This document shows, piece by piece, positions 43,201 through 61,223 of a stretch of 64,000 nt of DNA. The notes beneath the pieces are model-generated. The model had not been told where the DNA came from, searched no databases, and saw nothing but the letters and a program-made list of their open reading frames with translations. Within the stretch, counting starts at the first letter, position 1, and every line of letters starts with the position of its first letter. Position numbers and translations under genes: made by a program. Location of the stretch: positions 11,499,122-11,563,121 of the forward strand of contig CM039180.1 of the NCBI GenBank assembly GCA_008360975.2, in the 5' to 3' direction. The stretch is from Lichenostomus cassidix (taxonomy: Eukaryota > Chordata > Aves > Passeriformes > Meliphagidae).

Positions 43201-46200
43201 CAGATAGTCAGAGATGAGCTAATTCTGTCCCTACAGTGTTTGGAAAGTCTTTTATACCGCGCAAAAGAAAAGACTCCCTCTTGTTTTCGTCAAGTTATTT
43301 TTTTCCATTTTACCTTTCTTTATTGTTTGGTGCTGCACTCATTTAGCTTGGTGCTCATTTAGACACTTTATCATGGTATCCCTTTTTTGCAGTCCTCAAT
43401 TTCTAGGTTCTTGAAAGATCAGTCGTCTGTTTCCACCAAATAAGGAATCATTCCCTTTCTGAAGCTTGAACATAATCCAGCTTCCACAGATACTTCTTTT
43501 AAGTCCATATTAACATGTGCAAAATATCCTCTTTTTTTTAATTATTATTTTTAGTTGCTGTTTTCTTGCATTTCAGAGATGACAAAATGCAACAGAAATC
43601 GCTGGGCTGCCACATCCCATTTTATGACATTCCCATTGCAAAACCAAGTTTTGTACCAGAAACCACATGCAGTTCCTGTAGTTTCACACTCAAGAACCTT
43701 CTAATCTTTGTGATTCTGGTCTCCATGCATTATTGTTGTTTTCTTCACTCCCTCCAGAACAATGTGTTTGCAGGGTTATCTCAGCCGTTTGTAGCCCTGT
43801 TGCTAAAGGAATATGGAAAATAGGTAAATATGAAAAAATATAAATATGATCATCAACATGACTGTTTCCTGTCAGTGACCATCAAATCAAAGCTCAAAAG
43901 GAAGAATGAACAATTTCTTACTCTACTGTAAATGGAAATCCCTGAGAGCACTTTGCCATGCAGACCCCACAATCTGCACTGACTCCTCACTTATGTAGAG
44001 CCTCTCCAAGATTTCTTGATAATGAAGAACAGAGCATCTATTTGGGATGCTCCATGAGTGATTAGCCCCACATTAAAGGATAATTTTCTACAGCCTGCAG
44101 TGGAAAACACCTACGGTTGCAATCAGTAAGTACAGTTAGCAAGAAGTAGCTCAGCCGAGCTTGATGGTGATTAGAGAAAAAAGCATTAAAAATAGAAGAA
44201 ACAGCTGTCACACAGTAGAGAGAGTAGGTGACAGATACAGACATTTCTTTATCCAGTCAAGAAAGCTGCAGGAAGGAAATGGGAAGAATGCAATAGCTTG
44301 ATCAGTCATGAGTTTTTATGAACTTTTAGGGCAATCCCAGAATCCAAAAATGAGCAAAGGATTTACCAGCTTAATCTTTCATTTCTGCTGTAGCAAACTT
44401 TGGAATCCTATTTTGGATTGGAAAGAAAGCACAAGACTGACATTCTGCTGAGTGACTTGTGAAAATCTCCAGGTTGTCCAGGTCCTAAGAGGCAGTGAAG
44501 TCTTATGTTCGAAATATGGGAGAAAAGTGGATATCTCTGTTGGAAAGCTTCTTGAAAGTTTACTCTTGTCAGAGCAAACACAAAGGTAGGAGGAGCAGGG
44601 ATAAGAGCCAGAAAGGTCTTCTCCACATGGTGTGCTGGGCACAGTAGGGATTCAGCTGCTGAACCCTTGACACGAGTGAGGGCTTGAGAAGCCTGTCAGA
44701 AACCCCACTGAAAAATCATTAATATTTGGAATAATCCCACACATCAGGGGCAGAAGTACACTCCAGGAACATACAGTGCTCTACCAGCAGCAGCTTGACA
44801 AAGGTCTTGTGCACACGTCTGAAAGACAAATGCCCACAGAGTGATTCATGCCAGTTAAGTAGCCCATCTTTTCCACATAAGTAGCACTTATTCTTAAAAC
44901 CTGCAGCATACCTGGCTTACTTTATGCAGTAATATAAATCTTACCTTCATAATAAGCATTCAGTGAATGTCAACACTGTCATTACAATGAAAGAAAAAGA
45001 TATTCTGAGTCCCATCCGTTTATTCTGTGATTTGTGATCCATCTGAACAGTACAGGAAGATGTTAGCTATGCTTTCCCACTGAATTGCATGTCCCTTTGG
45101 GGTAATCTAATTCACACTCCAATTCCCCACTACATACATCACTGTCCAACCTCACTTGTAGTGAGGCTAGGTGTGATTGATCTGAACTCAGAGAATTCAG
45201 CTGGGATACTCAAGCATATGAGCTGGATGCCAGCCTGTGGCAAGAGGAGCTCAATGCCGGGTTAGTGTAATTGGCAGAACCCAAGGAAGAATATATTGAC
45301 ATGCAGACATAAAGCTGATCAACATTCTACTGTCTGCACAACAAAGAAATGCAAAGGGAGGCCCTCGGGGATCCTGAATATATTTTGACAGTATAAAAGC
45401 TTAATAAATCAAGACCAAATTAACTGTAGGTGAACTATTATTCAGCATTTCTCAAAAAATCTGTGTGTGTTTTTTATAATTTGTTTGCAGAAAGGTAAGG
45501 AGAAGGAATATTCCTCTCACACACTTAATTAACATCCTTCTAGCAAAAATGTATTCTGTTTGGCACATTCAAAGCATCCTTGTAACTCTGTGTCTAGTAG
45601 CAAAATCTTTCAAGCCAGCTGTGAAAAAAAAAAAAATCAAGTTAATAATCTTGATAAAAATAGTTTAGTATTAAATTTTAAGACTAAAATACTTACTTGG
45701 CATCGTATTTAAATCTGGGGTTTATGAAACATTTAGGAAGGTTTTCAGGTCTAAAAAATTAATTAACCCTAACATAAAAATTAAGAATCAAGAGTGTTAG
45801 GGAAAAAAGAGCACACCACGTGATGCTGCTCTGTTAATTGAAACTCTTTGTCCAGCAACAGGAGGAACATAGCATCGACTTTTCTTCTGTGTTTTCCCAA
45901 GCCACAAAATGTGGAAACTGGGAGAGGTCACCTCTGTAGGTAAAAGCATAAAGATATGAGACCCATTCCTATGGCCCACCAGTCTAGTGTCCTCATTCCA
46001 AGGACAAGTAAAGGATGCTTAGAAAAGGAATGTAGGATGAGTATGAAATTATTCTCACTGGGTATAAAATCCAGTCCCCTGGCAATCAGAAGTTTATAGA
46101 TTTTTCTGTGTTAGAGCTCAGTGTTAGGACTATTTTGTAACCATTTATTTGAATGTATTCATACTTTTGACATTCCAGATACACTATGTCAATGGATTCC

Positions 46201-46249
46201 AAGTCTCAATGTCTGCATTGTTTGGGAAAAAAACTTCCTTTTTTTTTTT

Positions 46250-47880
46250 TTGTAGTTACAGTATAATAACCTTACTTCATCAGTCTCCATATCATTCTTT
46301 ATTCAATTGACCTATATCATATCCACCTTTTTCCCACTGAACTTTACCAATCCATTTCATCTTGCATCAAAAGGAGGCTGTTCTTTGCCCTTTACCAGCC
46401 TCATTGGCTTCCTCCAAACCATTTCTCAATCTATCACATTCATTTGGAGATGGAAGCACCAGAACAATCCACAGTTTTCAGTATATTGGTGCTCCTAAAT
46501 GACACAGGGAAGGGACACATTCCTTTTTTCTTCACTCTTCCCCTAACAATTAGTATTCTCTTTGGATTTTTGCCTGTGCTGACATTTTCAGTGAGCTAAG
46601 CACAAGGACTGTGGGATCTGTCTCTTCAGGGGTGAGGGCTGACTTGGAGTGATGGTGCAGGTAGTTTTCCACATGTACTATACTTGGTACTTAGCACTCA
46701 GCACTACTGGATTTCACATGCTGCTTTAGCACACAGCATTGTGCCATCTGTTTTTAGAGCTTTTAAGTTTAGATTTGACAATACTGTGTGGTAATGTGTT
46801 GCCTGCAAATCCTATCACCTCTTCCCCACACCATTTACAAGTATGATGAACAGAATAATCACTGTGGTAAAGTCTTTTGATTGTGAAAATTGACCACTTA
46901 TTTAAAACATTTTTTCCTAGAATTTAATCTCCTGCCTAGAAGAGCCTATTCTTTTTCATCCCACAGCAGAGCCTCTATTGAAGACTTTACTATTAAAAGC
47001 TTTCTGAAAATGTCAGTATACTAACCAGATCACATTTATCTATATAGTCACTGAGAGCTCCAGCAACCTGCAATAGATCTGTGAGGAATGGCTTCCCTCT
47101 ACAATAGCCACACTGACCCTTTTCCACTATATCATCATTATCCATGTGCCAGCTAAGCCTCACCATCCTTATTGCTTCCTTCCATCTGCTCAATTGAACA
47201 TGAGACTCGCTTGGTTACTTTCCAAAACCGTTCTTAAAGACTGGTGTCACACTTGCCACTTCCCATTCCTTTGAAATTCAGCAATTTACTGATTTAAGCA
47301 GTAGATTATATCCTATGTAGCTCCTGCTTGAGCAGCTTCATATCCAAATTCCTTTAGAACTGAGGATAAAAGTCATCTACTTCTGGTGGTTTCTCAGTAT
47401 CTGTTTCATCAGTCTGTTATAAAATCTTTGCCACTGACCCTGCTGTAGGAGTCAGTTCCTCACTCAGCCCTGCAGTGAGCAGACCCTCTGCAGGAGTTTT
47501 GCTGCCCTCATCTTCAGTGAACATTGATGCAAAGAATTAATCTGTTTTCTGCAGTCTTTTCTACCTTGTGCCCAAACTATCTTTTGAGAACTGCCAGACT
47601 CCATGCCTCTGGTATGCTTGAAAATATCTCCTTAGATTTTACATTTCAGCATTTTTCCTCATCAAAATCTTTTTGTGGTATTATCTTTGTCTTGTCAGAA
47701 TTCATGTTCTTTTGTCTTTTGCTGCTTGGATGCAACTTTGCATGAAGCAAACTCCATGCCCAGTTTTCAATGTAGGATCTATAAAATCAGCCTGTCAGAT
47801 CCTGAATTTGCTTTGCTTTTGCCTAATGGGAACTGCCTGAGACCATCAAGAAGACACCAGAAACTTATCTTCTTCCTTTT
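46250..47880 (-). mobile_element. ancient CR1/L3-like LINE, reverse transcriptase region
   Basis: On the minus strand, around 47229-47272, the translation gives WEVASVTPVFKNG, the start of a non-LTR reverse transcriptase (W..A.VTPIFKKG in CR1-type elements). About 130 bp further on, at 47050-47115, comes QCGYCRGKPFLTDLLQV, matching the Q-GF-KG-SCLTNLL motif. The + strand text also shows the reverse of typical L3/CR1 sequence (AAAGCTTTCTGAAAATGTCA, GTTGCCTGCAAATC, ATTGATGCAAAGAATTAATC). Frame breaks are frequent. The element is inactive and old; ends are approximate. Confidence 0.7.
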
Positions 47881-47937
47881 TTCATAGTCTCTATTAGTTC
47901 CCATCCCTGATTGTAATGGTGAAATATGTTATTAATA

Positions 47938-47985
47938 TACTACACTGAGTACCACACTGAGTACTACACTGATTACTACACTGAG
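47938..47985. repeat. 12-bp minisatellite, four copies
   Basis: Units at 47938, 47950, 47962 and 47974 read TACTACACTGAG, TACCACACTGAG, TACTACACTGAT and TACTACACTGAG. It lies directly beyond the old LINE. A multiple of three in length, but there is no coding context. Confidence 0.9.
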
Positions 47986-48929
47986 TAATCCCATCTCTCT
48001 TTTTAAAAAGTAAGAGTGTATCAATTAAATCCAGTAGGACAATGCATTTTCCTTTTATCTTTGACAGCTTTATTTTACATATACAAGGATTATTTTGCAA
48101 CAGTGCTGTGAAAGGCATCAAGTCTACTGTAGCACCAGAAGTCCACTTTGCTGTCTTGTCAGCACCCACCACTGCAACTCCATTTCTCCCTCTTGTGCTC
48201 CCCATTCTCTGCAGATGCTCAGGCATGTACATTTTCCTCTTTCCAGGCTCTGTTTCTCAAATAGCACTAGTTTCTCTCTCTCAGGAAAAGGTGAAAACAT
48301 GAAGAGAAAAAAGCTACAGCTCCAGCTGAGGCATGTGAAGGTCTTCTCTTGCTCTGCCCCATGTCCTGTGGCCCCTCTTTTCCCCTTTTTTGGACAGGAG
48401 TCAAGAGCGTCTCTGTGTGGGAACAAAACACCTGGCATTTCCAGGGGTAACAAGTGGCAGCTGCTGCTTAAATAGCTGGTTGGTCACAGAAAAAAAAGAC
48501 TTTATCACTCTAAACCTTTATGGGTGGTTGGTTCAAAAGTAGCATGGGATGTGTTATTTTAATTCTTCCAAAGAGAAATGCCATGTCTCCTGCTGAGACA
48601 TCCAAGCTCACATACCTAAAATTCACTGGAGGGAGTCCAAAATTACCAAAACCCCACAGCTTTGCTCAGGGTACATTTTACACCTGGGATTTCCAGGCAG
48701 TACAGATTCTCTGCTGTGAGGAAATTTGCACAGCAGATATCCAGCCTGTGCCTAACTCCAGGCAATGATGCTAGGGCTTCACAGTGCTTGGAAATTCACC
48801 AAAATAGATACTCTGGAGTTGTCATTTGTTCTCCAAGTACAGACAATTTTTCAGCCTTTTGGACTGATTGACAATAACAACAGCAACAAATAACATGTGC
48901 AAAGTGTTTCAGTTATAAAAATAGAATGC

Positions 48930-49640
48930 CCATATAAAAGTAATTAAGTGTAATTAGTCTCTTTCCTGAGGTTTAATTATAAAATGCATTAATAAAATGA
49001 CAGATAGCAATGCCCTCCACACAAATCATTTGAGGCTGCTTTTATCATTAGATTTAACATAGAATGAAAATGTCCGTATACAGTTAATTTAATTTCATGC
49101 AACTGGGAACTATACACCTGCTTAGAGACTGTTCCTTATGCACCAACAGAGGCAAACATACACAAGGCTCTCATCCATGGTTTAAAAGCACACTCAAGCA
49201 AGGAAAAGCCTCTTTACTGCATTGAAGCTATATGTGTTTCCCTTCTGGTTCACCCTGTTTCTGAAACTCTGTTTGTATGTATGGTCAGCTTTTTTTAACA
49301 TGACCAGTAATAATTGCTATAAAATATGACCTGAACAAAGGCTCTGCAGATAAACTCACATGTACTAGAGGCACTTTATTCTAATGATTTGGAGAAGCTT
49401 TACAATTTTCTTTCTAATTAACCTATCAATAGTGATGTCACTTAAACATTCCTTAGGAATATTATCTTCTCATTATTGCCAGAAAACAGGCTGCCCAATT
49501 TTATAGCTCAGTTGTTCTTACACATGGATGGACTGCCTGAATTAACTTGAACTGAAACAGATTTTTTAAAGAAACATTTTCCATACACACCAACTACTTT
49601 CATAATTACATTTAAATCATTAATATTCAAATTTCAAAAC
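48930..49640. promoter_or_regulatory. possible conserved non-coding elements
   Basis: Motif-dense, repeat-free AT-rich sequence: AGTAATTAAGTGTAATTAG near 48940, TCTAATTAACCTATCAATAG near 49412, a CRE-like TGATGTCAC near 49433, and a TEAD-like inverted pair ATTCC-TTA-GGAAT at 49448-49460. This could be enhancer sequence of a long neural-gene intron, but motif density is weak evidence and no alignment was possible. Confidence 0.15.
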
Positions 49641-50889
49641 ATTAAGGGGGTGAAGCATTCAGTGTTTATTTTACACTTGCCCATTTTAAGAATATAATAG
49701 AGGAGCATTCTGCTTACCAAGTGGCATAGAGTCAGGAGGAGAACCAGTGGGTTTGGCAAGGCTTTTATCCCAAACAGCATGGAAATTCATCAGTGGTCAT
49801 ATTCTTTAGGAAGAAAGAAACACAATGCAAAATCAATATATATAAAATTTCCAGATTCATATCTGCAAAGACTATGTTTCTTCAGGATAAATACAGCTCA
49901 GTCTGCAGCCAGGCAAGCTTCCCATGCTGTCTTGCCAACACTCTTCAACCTTAAGCTGGTGAGAACATCTGGAGGACATAGGGGTAAATCACTACTGCTT
50001 TGTAGTCTTTGCTGAAGACTGCCAGGAAGGTTGCAAACCAGAGCTGCTGCCAGTCTGGGGACTATCCCACAATGCAGGATTTGCCTGTTGGGACTGGGAA
50101 AGGGTCCATCCATCTGTTTCCCATGACTGGTCCCCAAACAGCTGCCAGCCTTGCCAAGGGCTCATTGCAGCTCTGCGCACAGATCCCGTGCTGGGACACC
50201 TTCAAAATAAAGTTTATTATTTATATTTGTTAGAGACTGTGAAAGCAGCCTGTGGCTTTTTGAGGCTAAAATATTACATCTCAAAGACTGTGCTCTCAGA
50301 TGCTTTCCCTGCTGCTTGAGTGTCTAAATCTTGGTATTTAGGATGCGTGTGTCCTCTCAGGGTGTCATGCAAACACTGTACATGAATGGCATGGGAGCTG
50401 AAGGTATTATCATAGGGCTGGCTAACTCTCCAGTTTCAGGGAATTGCTTTTTCTGATAACTTTTTAAGAGAAATTAAATCAAAAAGTGTAACATGACCAG
50501 GGACCTGAATGCCATGCAAAACAATAATGTTGCTACACTGAAGTTTAGCTTTTAAAATATTCTGATGTTTCATATGAAAAGCTGCATATGCCCACAGAAG
50601 GCTGGTTGGTAAAATGCCTATTAAAAATAACTGTCTGATATTGAAATATGTGACTTTCCACAAAAGGAAATAATGCCATAGGGTCATACCCACTAAAATA
50701 ATTAGACACTCAAAGCTTGATTCTGCAACACCTAGGTTGGTTGGTGACCCACTAGATGAAGAGGGAAGATTAAATGTGTCAGAATTATATCCAAACAGTC
50801 TGCAAAGAAAGTAAAAAAGTAACAAGGAAAGATAATATAAGAAACATGAAGAACTGAAAAAAAAGAGGTCCACTGCCTGCTGAGAATGT

Positions 50890-52000
50890 GAAGACAGCTT
50901 AAATACTCAGTGTTTTCTTTGTATCAGTCTCCACTGAGAAGTTCAGAGGAAACATAAAGAAGGAGAAATTACTATAAATCAGAATAAGGAGAAAACTGCT
51001 AAAAGCGTATTTAGATTCAAATTTGCAGAACATGCTGATGTTCATCTGTGCTCACTGACTAAGGGAAATAAATTTAGAGACTATTAGTAATTACATCCAA
51101 GAATTCATGGAGAACAAGAAAGTTAGAAGTAGAATAGAGCAAGCAGAACATATACCCTGCTTTTAACATCAAATAATGAAAACTTCCTTTAACTTTCATG
51201 CTCAGAAATAATCTGTGACAAGTTATCAAAAAGTTGAGAAAGTTCTCCAACATCTGAGTTGTGGAAAGCAAATCTTGTCACACCTGTCTAATTTTCCTTT
51301 CTTATGTCTTATTTTCATTCTTATTTCTATGTGGAAAAAGGAGGAGGAGAATGTACAATCTTCTTTTCACCTTTCAACACTACCTTCTATGAAATTCACA
51401 TAAAAAGGATGAGAAAAAAGGCTCTAGGTGGAATCTCTTTTAAAGTGGTTACTGACAATAATTCCTCTCAAAGGCTGCTCTGAATGGTTTGCTCCTTCAT
51501 AGTAATTACAAATGTGGTTCTGAGGCATCTGGGATGAAACCAACTCAGTTCAATATTTCATTAATAATTGGAGACCCACTGATGAATAATAAAATAAAAT
51601 TTGCTAACACACCAGTATGTTACTATTCATAGGGAGTTTAAAAAGACTTCGAGATATAGACAATTTTTAAAAAAATGTACTAAAGCAGTCAATCTGGTAA
51701 AATTCATCAAGATGCATTGTGCTCAGTTTAGGGCAGAGAAATCAGATGCACAATGTAAAATAGGAGATAACTGCAGAGGATAATCTCAGAACCCAAACTG
51801 ACCATGAGTTGCAAATCTGACATGTTACAAAAAGGCAAAGGATTTGTGCTGGGAACATTATCAGTAAGTGTGGCAAGCATATTATCATTTTCATGTCTTC
51901 TGCCTACCCCCCACCTTCATAATATCTCCAATTTGGAGACTGTGAACAGACATGGAAGGATCCAGAAGATGAGTATAGAGAAATGCCATGAGGTATAAAC
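50890..52000 (+). mobile_element. ancient CR1/L3-like LINE
   Basis: Reads in LINE order on the + strand: TTAAATACTCAGTGTTTTCT and ATCAGTCTCCACTGAGAAG (5' part of the reverse transcriptase region), CAATATTTCATTAATAATTG and AAATTTGCTAACACACCAG (reverse of the catalytic-box zone), ATCAGATGCACAATGTAAAA, GACCATGAGTTGCAAATCTG and ACAAAAAGGCAAAGG (later coding zone). Strong divergence, stops throughout, no intact frame. Its orientation is opposite to the element at 46250-47880, so they are separate insertions. Confidence 0.6.
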
Positions 52001-52497
52001 TGCAGGAATCAACTTTTGATCTTAGAAAGAGAAATTAGGATCCTATATAACAGACACTGATTTTATTACCTCTGGCCTCATCTTGGTGCATCTTCAATAT
52101 GTGGGTATATCTAAGATCCTCTTAAAAAATCACTGGATTTCGAAAAACAGAAATAGCTCCACAAATCCAAAAATTGGTTCCACAATAGAAAAGTTGAGGG
52201 AGAAAGCACATTTGAATGCCTGGACAAAGAGAAAACATTCAGCAGGGTTTCCTCCCATATCAGCCATAAGAAAATCTATACCCTCAAGGGAAAGGAAGGA
52301 GAAGTAATAAAGGTCTAACTGCAGAAAAAAAACAAGAATTGTACCTTACTGACACATGGAGAACCACTCCTTAGCCAAGGTTTGCTCTTTTGTATGAATT
52401 TCCAGATATGAGTGTAAAGTCTAATTGAAGCTTTCCTCAGGGTAGGAGTGTTTGCAACTTTTCCTTGTTTTCCTCATCTAATCAGAGCTGGGCTTGT

Positions 52498-52551
52498 GCT
52501 GCAAGGGTGATACAATCCAGCTGAGCTGCAAAGGCAATATAATTCAGCTGT
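52498..52551. repeat. 27-bp tandem duplication, diverged
   Basis: Copies at 52498-52524 and 52525-52551 both start GCTGCAA and contain CAGCTG near the end; 21 of 27 positions agree and five of the six differences are transitions. Old local duplication. Confidence 0.7.
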
Positions 52552-52751
52552 ACCTCAGTCAGCGCAAGACACAAAAGCAAGGAGCACAATTAACCCACTG
52601 CTCCTGCAACTATTCATTATACCTCTGGTCTCACCCTTCTGATGTAGATTTCAGAGCACCTAATTTTTGCAAACTTGTTTCTCTCCCCTCCTTCAGTCCT
52701 ATAACCAAGATGCTCACCTTTTTTTTAAGCTTTCCCAAGTTATTTGCACAT

Positions 52752-52825
52752 AATATTTTATACAAAAAGGAAGTATCAAATCAACTACAATATTTTATAA
52801 TGAAAGGAAATATCAAATCAGCTAC
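52752..52825. repeat. 37-bp tandem duplication
   Basis: Adjacent copies 52752-52788 and 52789-52825 start AATATTTTATA and end ATCAAATCA-C/G-CTAC style; 32 of 37 positions agree. Confidence 0.75.
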
Positions 52826-54239
52826 CTTCTGCCTACAGAGAAAAAAAGATTTCTAATTCACAGAAATACAGAAAAGGTTACATTAATACAAGATAGTTCC
52901 TGCATAGTGACCAATGAAATAGAAGAAAGGCAAACATCAAAGGAAAAATGTGACATTAACTTAACCTTTTTACATATTAAACTGTATTAAAATCTTTCTG
53001 TCTTGCTGCTCTGGAGTGCAGAGGATTTTATTTGAAGAACTGTATGTTCTCTACACAGCTTTCAGTACTCATTTTAAAAGCTATTCATCAAGGAATGTTA
53101 AAAGCACCTCTTTCGTTTGATCTAATCTGGCACTTCTCTCAAAACATGCTAACAAGAACATTTTAAACACCTGCAAAATATGGTCTACCCAGGCAATGTA
53201 GCACAAAAAAAGAGTTGTCCTCAAGCCTTCTGAAAATCTGACTTTACTTTTACAGGATTTCTATGGGGTTTAATTGTTTCATGGCATTTAGAAACAGGTT
53301 TTCCCACTCATTCAATTTCATCTGTATTTGGCCTGACTAGTATCCTTGTGGGGATGCTACAAATCCATCTTCTGTCTGTGTTACAAGAGTAGTAACACAG
53401 GTTTTCTCTTTTTCTCTGATTGTGTGCATCAACTGCATTCTCCCAAAGTCAGGGGGCTGCAGAGAGCCCTGTATGGCCAGACCTGGGGGAGATCTCACCA
53501 TGATCCAGAGAGCCCCTGTGTTGTGTGTCAGTGTGGCCTGAAGGTCCTTAGAAATGTTTTCAATTGTTTACTGCATGATACAACCAAATGCATTCTTTTT
53601 AAGAGAGAAAATATGCTGAGGAAGAAATTTCCACTGCAAAAAAAAATCCTGAACAAAATAATTCTGATTTTTTCCCCAGTGTTCATTCTGCAGCATTTAC
53701 AAAGTGTAAGGCTAATAGGTTTTGTTTGGATCAATGGCTTTTTAGTTCAGCAAAGTACCAGCATAGATTGCATACAGGATCCTGAGAGAGTTCCTAAATT
53801 GGCTGCAGCTCCTATTAACAAATTTTGAATTCCTATTGAGAAACACTGCCCATAGTACTTCTACTAGCACTCTTTCTGTTTCTGAGCAAAAGTAAGGACT
53901 AGACAACTTCTTGACATCCTTTTGAGTTTTCTTTGATGCTAGGAGTCATGTTGACATTTCATATTGTGCACATTTATTTGGTAAATACTGTATTTCAAAC
54001 TCAGGAAAAAAGGAAAACCTCTTAAGGATTACACTTTTGGCTGACAGAAGTACAATTGTAGCAAAGAAAACATACAAAGTAGAAGACATTTCAATGTCCG
54101 AGGCCAGCTAAGAGATAGTTTACAGTCTTGTAAGAGGAAAAGGAAGTGCCCATCACCTTGAAGTCTGTATAAGCTCCTTAAACCCCTCTCTAGGATGTGT
54201 AGGCATTGTTGTTTGAGGGTAGTGAAAACACACTGTCAG

Positions 54240-54640
54240 GAAGCATTAGGTGCTCACCGAGGCAGGTATGATCCTGCTGAACAGATGTGCTCCTCTGGCA
54301 CCAATAAATAAGTGTGCTGACCCCACTCATGCCCCACTCCTGGCTGCCCATCATCCAGACCTGCACCTCTACCAGCACCAGGAGATCATCCCTCCTTCTG
54401 CCTTTCACTGGGATCACCCTTCCAGTGAGGCTGGGAGGCTTCTGCAAAGCACAAACTGCAAAGGCTATGGTGGTGCTAACATGAGGCTCACATGTCACCT
54501 CCCTGTGCTGTTGAAGTCTCTCACCAAGTGGATTCACAACAGACTGTGCAGCTGCTGCTCCTAAAGGTGCTCTCTGCTGCCCTGACCAGGCACAGCAGAA
54601 AGCAGCCAGTCCCCTGCTGAAGGACAAGGCTTCCAGCATG
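54240..54640. other. GC-rich patch of unknown nature
   Basis: Locally GC-rich sequence without recognised repeat or exon. Both strands carry open frames of 100-150 codons that overlap each other, as GC-rich DNA often allows. The peptides show no family resemblance, and no splice pair gives a frame that fits the flanking MAGI2 exons. Confidence 0.4.
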
Positions 54641-55452
54641 GAAAATCAGCCAAAAGCAAAACATGCAGGCTGGAGGCAAAGCCGGGGAAATTGGAGTGGA
54701 TGGGAGATGCAGATATCAGTGCCACATTTTACTGCTGTAGAAAGAGGCAGAAAAATAATAATGAAGCCAACTCTAACTGGAAATCTGGCCAGGAGATGAG
54801 TGGCAGAAATCCTTAATCAGAACCCTGGAGTCAGCTGCTCTAACTAGACAGCTCAGCCACAGGCTGTGCTTACTCCCAGCAAAAAGCTCCTGTGGTTAAA
54901 TAGTTCAAAGCATTCTTTTTGAGCTCCAGCAAACCTGCCTGTCCTGTGTCATAGCAGTAACCTTTGTTTAATAGTGTGCTTCATAACTACTCTTAATTTA
55001 GTGTGAAACTTTACTACCAAGATTTGGAAATTCAAATGATGGAAGTTTATATTTGTGCTTTGAACCTCTTTTCTCTATGAAAACAGCAAGTGCAACAAAG
55101 TTCTTCTCAGGCTCACACAATTCTGCGTGTTCCGGTGTAGCACGGATAATGTTCCAGTGATTCTACCATATCAAGCAATTCAACAAAGCCTATTACATGT
55201 AGAAGATGTGAGGCAACTTACAAAGGCATTACACTGATTTCAGCAGAAGACAAGCAGCATTTGATACACCATATTCAGAATCTACTTTGGAGGTTATTTG
55301 ATCTGCCAGTAATACTCCTCAGATAGACAGGAACAAATTTACCTTGATGTGTCTGTCTGTCATTCAAGTAACCTGTGATCCATTGAATATGTCTCTTTCT
55401 CAAACGCTCATTTTACTGCAATTCTGTCTGACTCAATATTCTTCTTACCTGA

Positions 55453-61134
<5,682 letters not shown>

Positions 61135-61223
61135 GAATGGTACCTTCCAGTCTCTCCATGTGCATGAAAAGTGACAAGCATGGGTCCCCATATTTCTACT
61201 TATTGGGCCACCCTAAAGACACG
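61135..61223 (+). CDS. MAGI2: MAGI2 exon: alternative C-terminal tail, first part
   Basis: This 89-nt exon starts with GA, completing Gly with the preceding G, then encodes MVPSSLSMCMKSDKHGSP and YFYLLGHPKDT. It matches the tail of the shorter MAGI2/S-SCAM form known from rodents, as I recall it, which continues for about 18 more residues on a last exon. That exon was not found before 64000. The acceptor follows a C/T tract (CTCCCCTTCCTTTAG); the donor GTTTGT at 61224 is weak. If it is not used, the frame reads VCKLCMYIIFLIHFVSHNC and stops at about 61282, giving a different end. Phase 1 in, phase 0 out. Confidence 0.9.

Noticed and set aside
43566..43823. Possible exon after TTTCTTGCATTTCAG in the 15 kb intron
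   Set aside because: An acceptor-like site and open frame exist, but the neighbouring exons meet in phase 0 in the middle of PDZ6 and an insertion there would break the domain.
50436..50873. 145-codon hydrophobic open frame on the minus strand, resembling a membrane protein
   Set aside because: The hydrophobic look comes from T-rich codons in AT-rich DNA. There is no family resemblance, no promoter or splice context.
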